Origin: an uncultured Eubacteriales bacterium
GTDB taxonomy: Bacteria > Bacillota > Clostridia > Oscillospirales > CAG-272
NCBI GenBank assembly: GCA_934486825.1
Contig: CAKSQF010000009.1
Location: 1 to 64,000 of the forward strand
DNA length: 64,000 nucleotides
Reading direction: 5' to 3'
The notes under the pieces were generated by a model. It had not been told where the DNA came from, made no database searches, and worked only from the letters and a program-made list of their open reading frames with translations. Position 1 is the stretch's first letter. Each line of letters starts with the position of its first letter. This document shows positions 26,857 to 34,189 of this stretch, piece by piece. The translations under genes and the position numbers were made by a program.

Positions 26857-29376
26857 TTATACCTTGACCTTTTCGGTAAGCTTGGTAGCTTCCTTGTAGG
26901 GACGGACGAGCATGTAAATCATTCCCGCAAGGAGTACGACCGCAGCCGCGACGCCTATGATGCTTACGCTTACGTCATTACCCGCAATCTTGCTTATAAG
27001 ATTGCCGAACTGATTTATCATAAGAGCGATAACATAAGCGAATCCGCACTGATAGCCGATTGCGAACCATGTCCACTTCGTACTGTTCATCTCACGCTTG
27101 ATTGCGCCGATAGCCGCAAAGCAGGGAGCGCAAAGAAGGTTGAATACCAGGAACGAGTAGCCTGTGATGCCGGTGAACTTCTCGGCAAGCGTTGCCCATA
27201 CATTGCCGGATGCGCCGTAAAGGATACCCATTGTGCCGACGATGTTTTCCTTAGCGACAAGACCGGTGATCGACGCAACGGTTGCCTGCCAGTTACCCCA
27301 GCCGAGGGGCTTGAAAATCCATGCTATCGCACCGCCGATTACGGCAAGAAGCGACTTGTCGATTTCCTCTTCGGAAAGCATACGGAAGTTGCCGTCAACT
27401 ACTCCGAAGTAGGTCGTGAACCATACAACGATAGTTGAAAGAAGGATGATCGTTCCCGCTTTCTTGATGAACGCCCAGCCGCGCTCCCACATTGAGCGAA
27501 GCACGTTGCCGACCGTAGGAAGGTGGTATGCGGGAAGCTCCATAACGAAGGGAGCAGGATCGCCCGCAAACATCTTTGTTTTCTTAAGCATGATGCCCGA
27601 TATGATTATAGCCGCCATACCGATGAAATATGCGCTTGTGGCAACCCATGCCGAGCCTCCGAAGAGTGCACCGGCGATCATGCCTATGAACGGTACCTTT
27701 GCACCGCAGGGAATAAACGTTGTTGTCATTATTGTCATACGGCGGTCGCGCTCGTTTTCGATTGTACGCGATGCCATGATTCCGGGAACGCCGCATCCCG
27801 TACCTATAAGCATAGGAATGAAGGATTTACCCGACAGACCGAACTTACGGAAGATACGGTCAAGAACGAATGCGATACGTGCCATGTATCCGCACGCCTC
27901 AAGGAATGCAAGAAGAAGGAAGAGGACAAGCATCTGGGGAACAAATCCGAGCACTGCACCGACACCTGCGACGATACCGTCAAGGAGAAGCCCGGACAGC
28001 CATTCGGGAGCCTTTGCAGACTCAAGTCCGTCACCTATAAGAGCCGGAATACCGGGAACCCATACAGGAAAATCAGCGGGATCGGGCTCTGCAAATTCAT
28101 TGTTTTCGCCCGCGAAATATTCAACTGCTTCGAGGTAGGTGACGCCGATCGTTCCCGCCTTTTCGGCTTTTGTGAGATTTTCGGGGATCTTTGAGTAATA
28201 AACCGTCATTTCGGTCTGCTCAAGAGTTTCCTCATCTTCAACGATAACGGTAGACTTTTCTTCATCTGTCTTGAAGTTTTTGATAGCTTCAAGAGCGGCT
28301 GCGGCATCAAAATCTTCAGCCTCAGTATCGACCTCAACAAACGCATTGATCGCGTTCATTGCATCGGTGTATGTATCAGCCGCTTCATTGTAAGCCTTCG
28401 CACCTATGCCGAAAAGATGCCAGCCGTCGCCGAACACACCGTCATTCATCCAGTCGGTCGCCATAGATCCGACGGTAACCATCGAAAGATAATAAACGAT
28501 GAACATGATAGCCGCGAATATCGGAAGTCCGAGCCAACGGTTCGTGACCACCTTATCTATTTTATCCGAGGTCGTCAGCTTGCCGACGCTCTTTTTCTTA
28601 TAGCAGGATTTGATTATCGACGCTATGTAGATATATCTCTCATTTGTAATGATCGACTCTGCGTCGTCATCCATTTCCTTCTCGGCAGCGGCAATATCCT
28701 TTTCAATATGTGCCATCGTCTCGGGAGCGATCTTGAGCGAAGTGAGAACCTTGTCATCTCTTTCGAATATCTTTATTGCATACCATCTCTGCTGCTCTTC
28801 CGGATAATCATGAACCGCCGCTTCCTCTATGTGAGCGATTGCATGCTCTACGCAGCCCGAGAATGTATGCATCGGAACGGTCTTTCCGTTCTTTGCCGCA
28901 TCGATTGCGGCTTCAGCCGCCTCCATGATACCTGTACCCTTAAGAGCCGATATCTCAACGATCTTGCAGCCGAGCTGACGCGAAAGCTCTGCCGTATCTA
29001 TCTTGTCCCCGTTCTTTTTTACGATATCCATCATGTTTATCGCAATGACTACCGGGATACCGAGCTCGGTGAGCTGTGTGGTCAGATAAAGGTTTCTTTC
29101 GAGGTTCGTACCGTCTATAATATTCAGTATGGCATCCGGACGCTCTCCGATAAGGTAATTTCTCGCTACCACCTCTTCAAGTGTGTAGGGGGAAAGCGAA
29201 TAAATTCCGGGAAGGTCGGTGACTATTACGCCGTCGTGCTTTTTCAGCTTGCCTTCTTTCTTTTCAACAGTTACTCCCGGCCAGTTGCCGACAAACTGAT
29301 TTGAACCCGTAAGCGCATTGAAAAGCGTCGTTTTACCGCAGTTCGGGTTTCCTGCAAGTGCAATTCTGATGTTCAT
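26857..29376 (-). CDS. feoB: Ferrous iron transport protein B
   Basis: Fe2+ transporter of 839 residues. The N-terminal G domain has G1 GNPNCGKTT (about 9-17), G2/G3 WPGVTVEKKEGKL and DLPGIYSL, and G4 INMMD (about 113). A helical spacer follows, then two Gate-type membrane halves with GCGVPGIMASRTI and PCGAKVPFIG. Residues about 325-440 form an acidic insertion (TEAEDFDAAAALEA, IVEDEETLEQTEM) in the first extracellular loop, making the protein longer than the usual 700-770. ATG at 29376 follows AAAGGAG. A copy of the repressor-like palindrome sits between feoA and feoB. Confidence 0.95.
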   Translation of the reverse strand: MNIRIALAGNPNCGKTTLFNALTGSNQFVGNWPGVTVEKKEGKLKKHDGVIVTDLPGIYSLSPYTLEEVVARNYLIGERPDAILNIIDGTNLERNLYLTTQLTELGIPVVIAINMMDIVKKNGDKIDTAELSRQLGCKIVEISALKGTGIMEAAEAAIDAAKNGKTVPMHTFSGCVEHAIAHIEEAAVHDYPEEQQRWYAIKIFERDDKVLTSLKIAPETMAHIEKDIAAAEKEMDDDAESIITNERYIYIASIIKSCYKKKSVGKLTTSDKIDKVVTNRWLGLPIFAAIMFIVYYLSMVTVGSMATDWMNDGVFGDGWHLFGIGAKAYNEAADTYTDAMNAINAFVEVDTEAEDFDAAAALEAIKNFKTDEEKSTVIVEDEETLEQTEMTVYYSKIPENLTKAEKAGTIGVTYLEAVEYFAGENNEFAEPDPADFPVWVPGIPALIGDGLESAKAPEWLSGLLLDGIVAGVGAVLGFVPQMLVLFLLLAFLEACGYMARIAFVLDRIFRKFGLSGKSFIPMLIGTGCGVPGIMASRTIENERDRRMTIMTTTFIPCGAKVPFIGMIAGALFGGSAWVATSAYFIGMAAIIISGIMLKKTKMFAGDPAPFVMELPAYHLPTVGNVLRSMWERGWAFIKKAGTIILLSTIVVWFTTYFGVVDGNFRMLSEEEIDKSLLAVIGGAIAWIFKPLGWGNWQATVASITGLVAKENIVGTMGILYGASGNVWATLAEKFTGITGYSFLVFNLLCAPCFAAIGAIKREMNSTKWTWFAIGYQCGFAYVIALMINQFGNLISKIAGNDVSVSIIGVAAAVVLLAGMIYMLVRPYKEATKLTEKVKV

Positions 29377-29396
29377 ATTTACTCCTTTCGTCAACG

Positions 29397-29412
29397 GTTA
29401 CCATAAGGCAAC
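29397..29412. promoter_or_regulatory. Iron-box candidate, copy 4 (feoA-feoB gap)
   Basis: GTTACCATAAGGCAAC, an imperfect 6-4-6 palindrome matching the three copies upstream of the operon. It lies 20 bases before the feoB start codon. Confidence 0.55.
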
Positions 29413-29425
29413 CAAATCTCAAAAA

Positions 29426-29647
29426 TTATTCGACTTCAATCATTTCCGCGTCTGCCTTGCGCAGAGAAAGCTCATATCCGCGGACGCTGACCTCAACGGG
29501 ATCTCCGAGCGGGGCAACCTTGCGGACATAAATTTCGGTGCCTCGTGTGATTCCCATGTCCATGATTCTGCGCTTGATCGCACCTTCGCCGTTCAGCTTC
29601 TTTACGGTTACGGTTTCACCTATTTTGGTTTCTCTCAGTGTTTTCAT
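29426..29647 (-). CDS. feoA: FeoA domain protein (copy 2)
   Basis: SH3-like FeoA protein of 73 residues, with TVKKLNGEGAIKRRIMDMGITRGTEIYVRKVAPLGDPVEVSVRGYELSLRKADAEMIEV covering the whole domain. FeoA binds FeoB and supports Fe2+ uptake. It lies 49 bases ahead of feoB and 25 bases after another FeoA gene. It is closer to the usual FeoA consensus (PLGDPVEVSVRGYELSLRK) than the first copy. Confidence 0.9.
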   Translation of the reverse strand: MKTLRETKIGETVTVKKLNGEGAIKRRIMDMGITRGTEIYVRKVAPLGDPVEVSVRGYELSLRKADAEMIEVE

Positions 29648-29672
29648 TTGTTTCTTCCCTTTCTGTCTGTAT

Positions 29673-29885
29673 TTATATCATAATTTTTCTTGCCATCTCT
29701 TCGCTTATGGCAACGCGTGAATCTTTCACGTTTACAATCACGTTTCCGTTGAGAGAAGTAATGACAGTCACATTACCCCCGACGACAAATCCGAGATTTT
29801 CAAGGTGTTTTTTTATTTCCGGACTTCCGCCGATCTTCTTTACCGTATTTTCTTCGCCTACATCGGCAAGTGACAATGGCATCAT
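29673..29885 (-). CDS. FeoA domain protein (copy 1)
   Basis: Second SH3-like FeoA protein, 70 residues: MPLSLADVGEENTVKKIGGSPEIKKHLENLGFVVGGNVTVITSLNGNVIVNVKDSRVAISEEMARKI spans the fold. It is the first gene of the feo operon, has a GGAGG site, and is transcribed from a promoter that carries two copies of a palindrome. The sequence is clearly diverged from copy 2, so the two are probably not interchangeable. Confidence 0.88.
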   Translation of the reverse strand: MMPLSLADVGEENTVKKIGGSPEIKKHLENLGFVVGGNVTVITSLNGNVIVNVKDSRVAISEEMARKIMI

Positions 29886-29897
29886 ATATCCTCCTTG

Positions 29898-29913
29898 GTT
29901 GCCCTTGGTTAAC
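29898..29913. promoter_or_regulatory. Iron-box candidate, copy 1 (inverted)
   Basis: GTTGCCCTTGGTTAAC, which on the other strand reads GTTAACCAAGGGCAAC, the same 6-4-6 palindrome. It lies in the leader of the feo transcript just before the first feoA. Confidence 0.6.
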
Positions 29914-29923
29914 TACACTCTGT

Positions 29924-29952
29924 ATTATAGTTAACTGAAGGCAACTTGTCAA
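29924..29952 (-). promoter_or_regulatory. Sigma-A promoter of the feo operon
   Basis: TTGACA (29952-29947), 17-base spacer, TATAAT (29929-29924). The spacer contains the whole of the palindrome at 29930-29945, so a bound repressor would block the promoter. Confidence 0.85.
29930..29945. promoter_or_regulatory. Iron-box candidate, copy 2 (inside feo promoter)
   Basis: GTTAACTGAAGGCAAC, an imperfect 6-4-6 palindrome (arms GTTAAC and GTTGCC), located in the spacer of the feo promoter. Confidence 0.65.
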
Positions 29953-29988
29953 GAGGTTTTTTAAAAATTTTTTCAAAAAAACAAAAAA

Positions 29989-30004
29989 GTTGACCTAAAG
30001 CAAC
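29989..30004. promoter_or_regulatory. Iron-box candidate, copy 3 (dtxR promoter side)
   Basis: GTTGACCTAAAGCAAC. Extended by three bases, it matches copy 2 at 15 of 19 positions. It abuts the -35 box of the repressor gene promoter, which suggests autoregulation. Confidence 0.6.
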
Positions 30005-30033
30005 TTGATTTTCAAAAAGAGGTGTGCTATACT
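30005..30033 (+). promoter_or_regulatory. Promoter of the DtxR-family gene
   Basis: TTGATT (30005-30010), 17-base spacer and TATACT (30028-30033) with a TGC extension before the -10. Confidence 0.65.
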
Positions 30034-30134
30034 TAGAGTGACGAAATCGAATGCTCATCGGCTCGTAAAACCGGAAAGCGGCAGCGACGGCAGTGCGTGT
30101 CCGACTCTTGTCACTTAAAATCGGAGGCGATTAT

Positions 30135-30506
30135 ATGAGACTGCTGGAATCCGGCGAAATGTATCTTGAAACAATTCTGGTGTTATCGAAAAAGACAAAC
30201 ACCGTCCGCTCGATTGATATCGCGGAGCACATGGGCTTTTCGAAGCCTGCCGTCAGTCGCGCCATGGCAAAGCTCAAGGCGGACAAATACATACTTATGG
30301 ACAAAGACGGTTTTATTGCACTGACCGGATCGGGCAGAGAGATTGCCGAAAAAATCTACGAACGTCATACTGTACTCACGAAGCTTCTGATATCCATCGG
30401 CGTTGACGAAGAGACGGCTGCCGCCGACGCATGCAAAATAGAGCATGATATCAGCGACAAAACATTTGAAGCGATGAAAAAGCACAGTCTTAACTACGAT
30501 AAGTGA
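30135..30506 (+). CDS. DtxR/MntR family metal-dependent repressor
   Basis: Protein of 123 residues with an N-terminal winged helix (RLLESGEMYLETILVLSKK, SIDIAEHMGFSKPAVSRAMAKLKADKYI) and the metal-binding dimerisation domain (ERHTVLTKLLISIGVDEETAAADACKIEHDISDKTFEAM). There is no C-terminal SH3-like domain, so it is of the short MntR-like type. CGGAGG lies 9 bases before ATG 30135; the frame from 30093 lacks a site. It is divergent from the feo operon and probably its Fe2+ or Mn2+ responsive repressor. Confidence 0.88.
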   Translation: MRLLESGEMYLETILVLSKKTNTVRSIDIAEHMGFSKPAVSRAMAKLKADKYILMDKDGFIALTGSGREIAEKIYERHTVLTKLLISIGVDEETAAADACKIEHDISDKTFEAMKKHSLNYDK

Positions 30507-30544
30507 CCGACAATCGATTCGCCGACGCGAAAATACTGTTACTT

Positions 30545-31245
30545 TCAATCATAACCACCCGTCAAACGGGTGGTTTGGACAAGGGCTATAAGCCCAAGAT
30601 ACAGACACGCGTCTCAAGGCGCGGGCTTTCTCTTTGTTCAAGCCTTAGAGTCTTTGCCACTTTGGCAACCCCTGAAGGGGTTAGCTAAATGGGTCTGCGT
30701 ATTCTCTAACGCTTAACTTGTCCATCGCAATATCTGCTTTTTCTTGATCCTGAATGTATTTCTTTATTGTACTCTCATTTAAACCCACTGTCGAAACATA
30801 ATATCCTTCTGCCCAAAAGTGCCTGTTGCCAAACTTATACTTTAGATTTGCATGTCTGTCGAACATCATCAACGCACTTTTTCCTTTTAGATATCCCATA
30901 AAACTTGCTACACTCATTTTGGGCGGTATACTTAGCAAAAGATGTACATGGTCCGGCATCATATGACCTTCTATAATCTCTACTCCTTTGTATTTACACA
31001 ATGTCTTTATAATCTCTTGTAAATCCTTTCGGGTTTGATTATATATTATTTTACTTCGATATTTAGGTACAATTACTATATGGTACTTGCATAACCATTT
31101 TGTATGTGATAAACTATTTGTGCTGTTAGCCATTAAAATTCTCCTTTCGTAGTTCTCTAAGACTTGAACATCCTTATTGTACTACTTTGGAGATTTTTTT
31201 GTATAACAACCGATGCGCACCCGCTTAGCGGGTGGTTGTCTGTTT
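30545..31245 (-). mobile_element. IS200-type insertion sequence (single tnpA)
   Basis: About 700 bases, the usual IS200/IS1541 size, with only a Y1 transposase gene. Subterminal hairpins are present at both ends: AACCACCCGT-caa-ACGGGTGGTT at 30553-30575 and CACCCGC-tta-GCGGGTG at 31218-31234. IS200 elements move as single strands and make no target duplication or inverted terminal repeats, so the exact ends cannot be fixed by eye. It sits directly behind the dtxR-type gene. Confidence 0.75.
30681..31133 (-). CDS. tnpA: IS200/IS605 family transposase TnpA
   Basis: Y1 HUH transposase of 150 residues. The HUH pair is in MMPDHVHLLLS (His62 and His64), and the nucleophile tyrosine is in NESTIKKYIQDQ (Tyr126). 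KYHIVIVPKYRSKI at the N-terminus is the family start. The full length is kept and AAAGGAG precedes the ATG, so it is probably active. No tnpB is present. The stop codon lies inside a palindrome (AACCCCTGAAGGGGTT, 30667-30682). Confidence 0.93.
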   Translation of the reverse strand: MANSTNSLSHTKWLCKYHIVIVPKYRSKIIYNQTRKDLQEIIKTLCKYKGVEIIEGHMMPDHVHLLLSIPPKMSVASFMGYLKGKSALMMFDRHANLKYKFGNRHFWAEGYYVSTVGLNESTIKKYIQDQEKADIAMDKLSVREYADPFS

Positions 31246-31282
31246 CGGACGTCCCGTCCTCAACAGGCTAAAGCCATAATTC

Positions 31283-31327
31283 AAAGCCGTCGCTTGCGGA
31301 CAAACGATCCGCAAGCGACGGCTTTTT
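31283..31327. terminator. Long inverted repeat, probable terminator
   Basis: AAAGCCGTCGCTTGCGGA and its perfect complement at 31308-31325 form an 18-base stem with a 7-base loop; the T-run is best on the plus strand. It lies between the IS element and the primase gene. Confidence 0.75.
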
Positions 31328-31355
31328 ACATAATAAATTTTTCCGACAAGACCGT

Positions 31356-32777
31356 CTACATGTCCGACTGCCCTTCGGCAAACGATTTTTTATAGGCAGG
31401 CAGCAGGAACTTCCAAAACACGGTTCCGTTCACAAGAAGCAGGGCACCCGATATGATCCTTACGATCGGTTCGGGGCAAAGAAGCGAAATACCGTTCATA
31501 TCTCCGCCGCCGAAGAAACCGCACAGAACGCTGAGATACAGCGGATCAAGGAGCAGAAGAGCAATCGTTATATACAGCTTTGCCATCTGATCGGCAAGGG
31601 CTTCGACCGCTACCGGCTTCCCAATCTGTCGGCTTCGTAAAACACAGAAGGCGACAGCGGTCCTTGCCATCTCTGCGGCACAGGATTCTTTCTTTTCTGT
31701 CAAGTCCGAGGCGATAATTTGCTTTTTCAACCGCTCCAGCTTTCGCATGGTATCGTCAAACAGATCGGCAGGCATCCGTTTGTACTTGATATATTCGTCG
31801 GTGTCTTCGAGGCACATTTCTTTCAGTTCGGCGGTTTTCTCTGCGATATACGCGAGCTTCGGATGTTCACCTGCGGGGATTGCGTCTTTGCCCATACGGG
31901 CTTTCAGGTCTTCGTCCCAATCCTTATGTGCGGGAAAGAGTCGGTACACCTGATACTCTCCGAGCGAATGGATGCTGTCCGCGATGCGATATGCACCCTC
32001 AATTCCTGCGGAATCGTGATCCAGGCAGAGATAAACCTGTTTCAGCTGCGGATAATCTTTCAGCATCCGCAGCGCAGCATGGTCGGCGGTTGAACATAAA
32101 GCAACATAGGAATGCTCCTGCCAACCTGCGGGATAGAGCGTCAGAAACGCAAGCAGATCTATCGGTGCTTCAAAAACATAGAGGCGGTCGCTCTTGCCGG
32201 TGTAATGAAACGCATAGTCCGCATCGCTGCCCGTGATGTTGCCTTTGAAATCCGACAACGGATTGGTCGCGCGTTTATGAAGATGCCGGACGGTTCCGGT
32301 ATCATCCTTGCCGACAAAACAGACATTGTGATTGACCGCATCCTCATACAGCAGTCCCTCATGAGTGAAGGCATGAATGATATCGCGGTCGATACCACGC
32401 TCGTTCAGAAGATACGCATACAGTCTGCGCATATCCGAATGCGGGGGAGGCGGAGAAAAGTTTTTCGGCTCGGGCTTCGGTTTTTCTTTCACTGCCGCGC
32501 GGATTTCCTGTCCCGCACTCTCGCCGAGCAGACTGCGCACCGCTTCGGGATAGGTCATTCCGAAGAACTTGCGAAGGAATTTTACAGCTCCACCACCCGT
32601 CTGTTCGTATTGGCTGTACCATTGATTTTCCCGGATTGTGACCTTTCCCGCAGGGGAGTCCCACGCAAATTCTTTGCCCGTGCGCTTTACCTGCTCACCG
32701 TGAGCTTGCAGAAACCGAACGATGTCTGCTTGTTTTGCAAGCTCCTTTTCCTGTTCTGAAAAATGAATGTATGGCAT
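31356..32777 (-). CDS. DUF3991/Toprim primase-like protein with a foreign C-terminal tail
   Basis: 473 residues. Residues 1-85 hold a degenerate primase zinc-binding-like module (WYSQYEQTGGGAVKFLRKFFGMTYPEAVRSLL). DUF3991 covers about 120-195. The Toprim core has YVFEAPIDLLAF (Glu203) and YLCLDHDSAG (Asp253 and Asp255). Such proteins are encoded on mobilisable elements next to relaxases. From about residue 402 the sequence changes to two hydrophobic segments (LYITIALLLLDPLYLSVLCGFF and IISGALLLVNGTVFWKFLL), unlike any primase. This suggests a deletion joining the element to another gene. ATG at 32777 follows AAGGAGC. Confidence 0.8.
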   Translation of the reverse strand: MPYIHFSEQEKELAKQADIVRFLQAHGEQVKRTGKEFAWDSPAGKVTIRENQWYSQYEQTGGGAVKFLRKFFGMTYPEAVRSLLGESAGQEIRAAVKEKPKPEPKNFSPPPPHSDMRRLYAYLLNERGIDRDIIHAFTHEGLLYEDAVNHNVCFVGKDDTGTVRHLHKRATNPLSDFKGNITGSDADYAFHYTGKSDRLYVFEAPIDLLAFLTLYPAGWQEHSYVALCSTADHAALRMLKDYPQLKQVYLCLDHDSAGIEGAYRIADSIHSLGEYQVYRLFPAHKDWDEDLKARMGKDAIPAGEHPKLAYIAEKTAELKEMCLEDTDEYIKYKRMPADLFDDTMRKLERLKKQIIASDLTEKKESCAAEMARTAVAFCVLRSRQIGKPVAVEALADQMAKLYITIALLLLDPLYLSVLCGFFGGGDMNGISLLCPEPIVRIISGALLLVNGTVFWKFLLPAYKKSFAEGQSDM

Positions 32778-32857
32778 AAAGCTCCTTTCTTGTGTTGAAA
32801 CTTGTTTGTGTGAAACCCGTAAGAACGGTTTTTCAGATGCTAATTGCGTAAAATGAC

Positions 32858-32886
32858 TTGACAAAACTCTTGATTTCGACTATAAT
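32858..32886 (+). promoter_or_regulatory. Sigma-A promoter of the DUF4143 ATPase gene
   Basis: TTGACA (32858-32863), 17-base spacer, TATAAT (32881-32886), overlapped by a large palindrome. Confidence 0.85.
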
Positions 32887-32909
32887 ATAGTTGTACTATA
32901 TATTAGTCG
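32877..32909. promoter_or_regulatory. Palindromic operator overlapping the -10 box
   Basis: CGACTATAATATAGT (32877-32891), three bases, then ACTATATATTAGTCG (32895-32909): two 15-base arms differing only in the middle. It covers the -10 box and the start of transcription, a position typical of an autorepressor site. Confidence 0.7.
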
Positions 32910-32925
32910 TATTTTGGAGGTGCGT

Positions 32926-34182
32926 ATGTTTATAAGAAGAAGTATAACCGATGTTTTGATGCGGCGGGCAAAGAACAGCAGATGTCTACTGCTCACCGGA
33001 CCGAGACAGGTCGGAAAATCCACTTTGCTGAAGCACAATTATCCCGGCGTAAAGTATTATACTTTCGACGATCAGGTTTTGTTGGCATCCGCAACAGAAG
33101 ATCCGAAACTCTTTTTGAAAAATATACCCAAGCCCTCGATTCTTGATGAGGTGCAATATGCAAAAGACCTTTTTCCGTATATAAAAATCGAATGTGACAA
33201 AGACGAAAGATACGAAAACTATTACCTGACCGGATCGCAGCAGATGAAGCTGATGGCGAAAGCCAAGGAATCGCTTGCCGGCAGAGTCAGTATTCTTGAG
33301 CTTCAGGGGTTGTCCATGCGGGAGATCTGTGGCATCGGTTTCAATCGTCACTTCGTTCCGACCGATGAATATATCACCGCGCGCGAGCAGGAACTCAAGC
33401 CTTACGAGAACATCTGGCAGATCATCCACCGCGGCTCATATCCCGAGCTGTATGTCACCGAAAGGGAGTGGGTGGACTTCTATTCTTCCTATGTGCGCAC
33501 CTATCTTGAAAGAGACATCAAGGATGAGATTGAAATCCGGGATGAAATTACTTTCACAAGATTCCTGACAGCTGTCGCCGCAAGAACCGGACAGCTTTTG
33601 AATTACGCAAATATTTCGGAGGAGGTCGGCGTCACCCAGGCGACAATCAAAAGTTGGGTTTCTGTTCTTGAAAAAACGGGAATCGTATATATCCTTGAAC
33701 CGTACTATTCGAGTCACCTAACCAGAGCCATCAAAACACCGAAAATCTATTTCCGCGACACGGGACTTGCCTGCTACCTCTCCCGCTGGAACAATTACGA
33801 GGCACTGGAAAGCAGCGCAGTGGCAGGAAATATGTTTGAGACCTTCGTGGTCAACGAAATCATCAAATCATTTATCAATGAAGGTCTGGAATATAAATTC
33901 AGTGTTTTCTATTATCGCGGAAAGGACAAGAAGAAAACCAAGCAGAATGGCGAGACAATTGAAACGGAGAACGAGATCGACTTCATCATTGAAGAGAACG
34001 GAGTTCTTTATCCGATTGAGATCAAAAAAAGCGCCAAGCCTACAAAAAGCATGGCGGATGCCTTCGATGTGTTGGACAAGGATGTCGACAAGCAACGCGG
34101 GCTTGGCGTTATTCTGTGCCTGTATGATGAAAAGCTGTATCTGAAGGATGATCTTGTTGTCCTGCCGATAGAGTACCTGTAA
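32926..34182 (+). CDS. AAA ATPase with DUF4143 domain
   Basis: 418 residues. The ATPase has Walker A GPRQVGKST (25-33), Walker B SILDEVQYA (about 71-79) and sensor YYLTGSQQ. A winged-helix stretch (GVTQATIKSWVSVLEKTGIVYILEPY) and the DUF4143 region follow, with an EIDFIIEENGVLYPIEIKKS segment that resembles a PD-(D/E)xK nuclease core. The family is widespread and mobile and its function is unsettled; defence and toxin-like roles have been suggested. It is the only plus-strand gene in this element. The start at 32926 follows GGAGG; an earlier TTG at 32914 does not. Confidence 0.85.
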   Translation: MFIRRSITDVLMRRAKNSRCLLLTGPRQVGKSTLLKHNYPGVKYYTFDDQVLLASATEDPKLFLKNIPKPSILDEVQYAKDLFPYIKIECDKDERYENYYLTGSQQMKLMAKAKESLAGRVSILELQGLSMREICGIGFNRHFVPTDEYITAREQELKPYENIWQIIHRGSYPELYVTEREWVDFYSSYVRTYLERDIKDEIEIRDEITFTRFLTAVAARTGQLLNYANISEEVGVTQATIKSWVSVLEKTGIVYILEPYYSSHLTRAIKTPKIYFRDTGLACYLSRWNNYEALESSAVAGNMFETFVVNEIIKSFINEGLEYKFSVFYYRGKDKKKTKQNGETIETENEIDFIIEENGVLYPIEIKKSAKPTKSMADAFDVLDKDVDKQRGLGVILCLYDEKLYLKDDLVVLPIEYL

Positions 34183-34189
34183 CTGAATA

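Noticed and set aside
30507..31355. Copy of the tRNA-Gln 3' end as left attachment site
   Set aside because: I searched for GGATTCGAAC-like sequence by eye on both strands near the left border and saw none; the left end seems to be lost by deletion.
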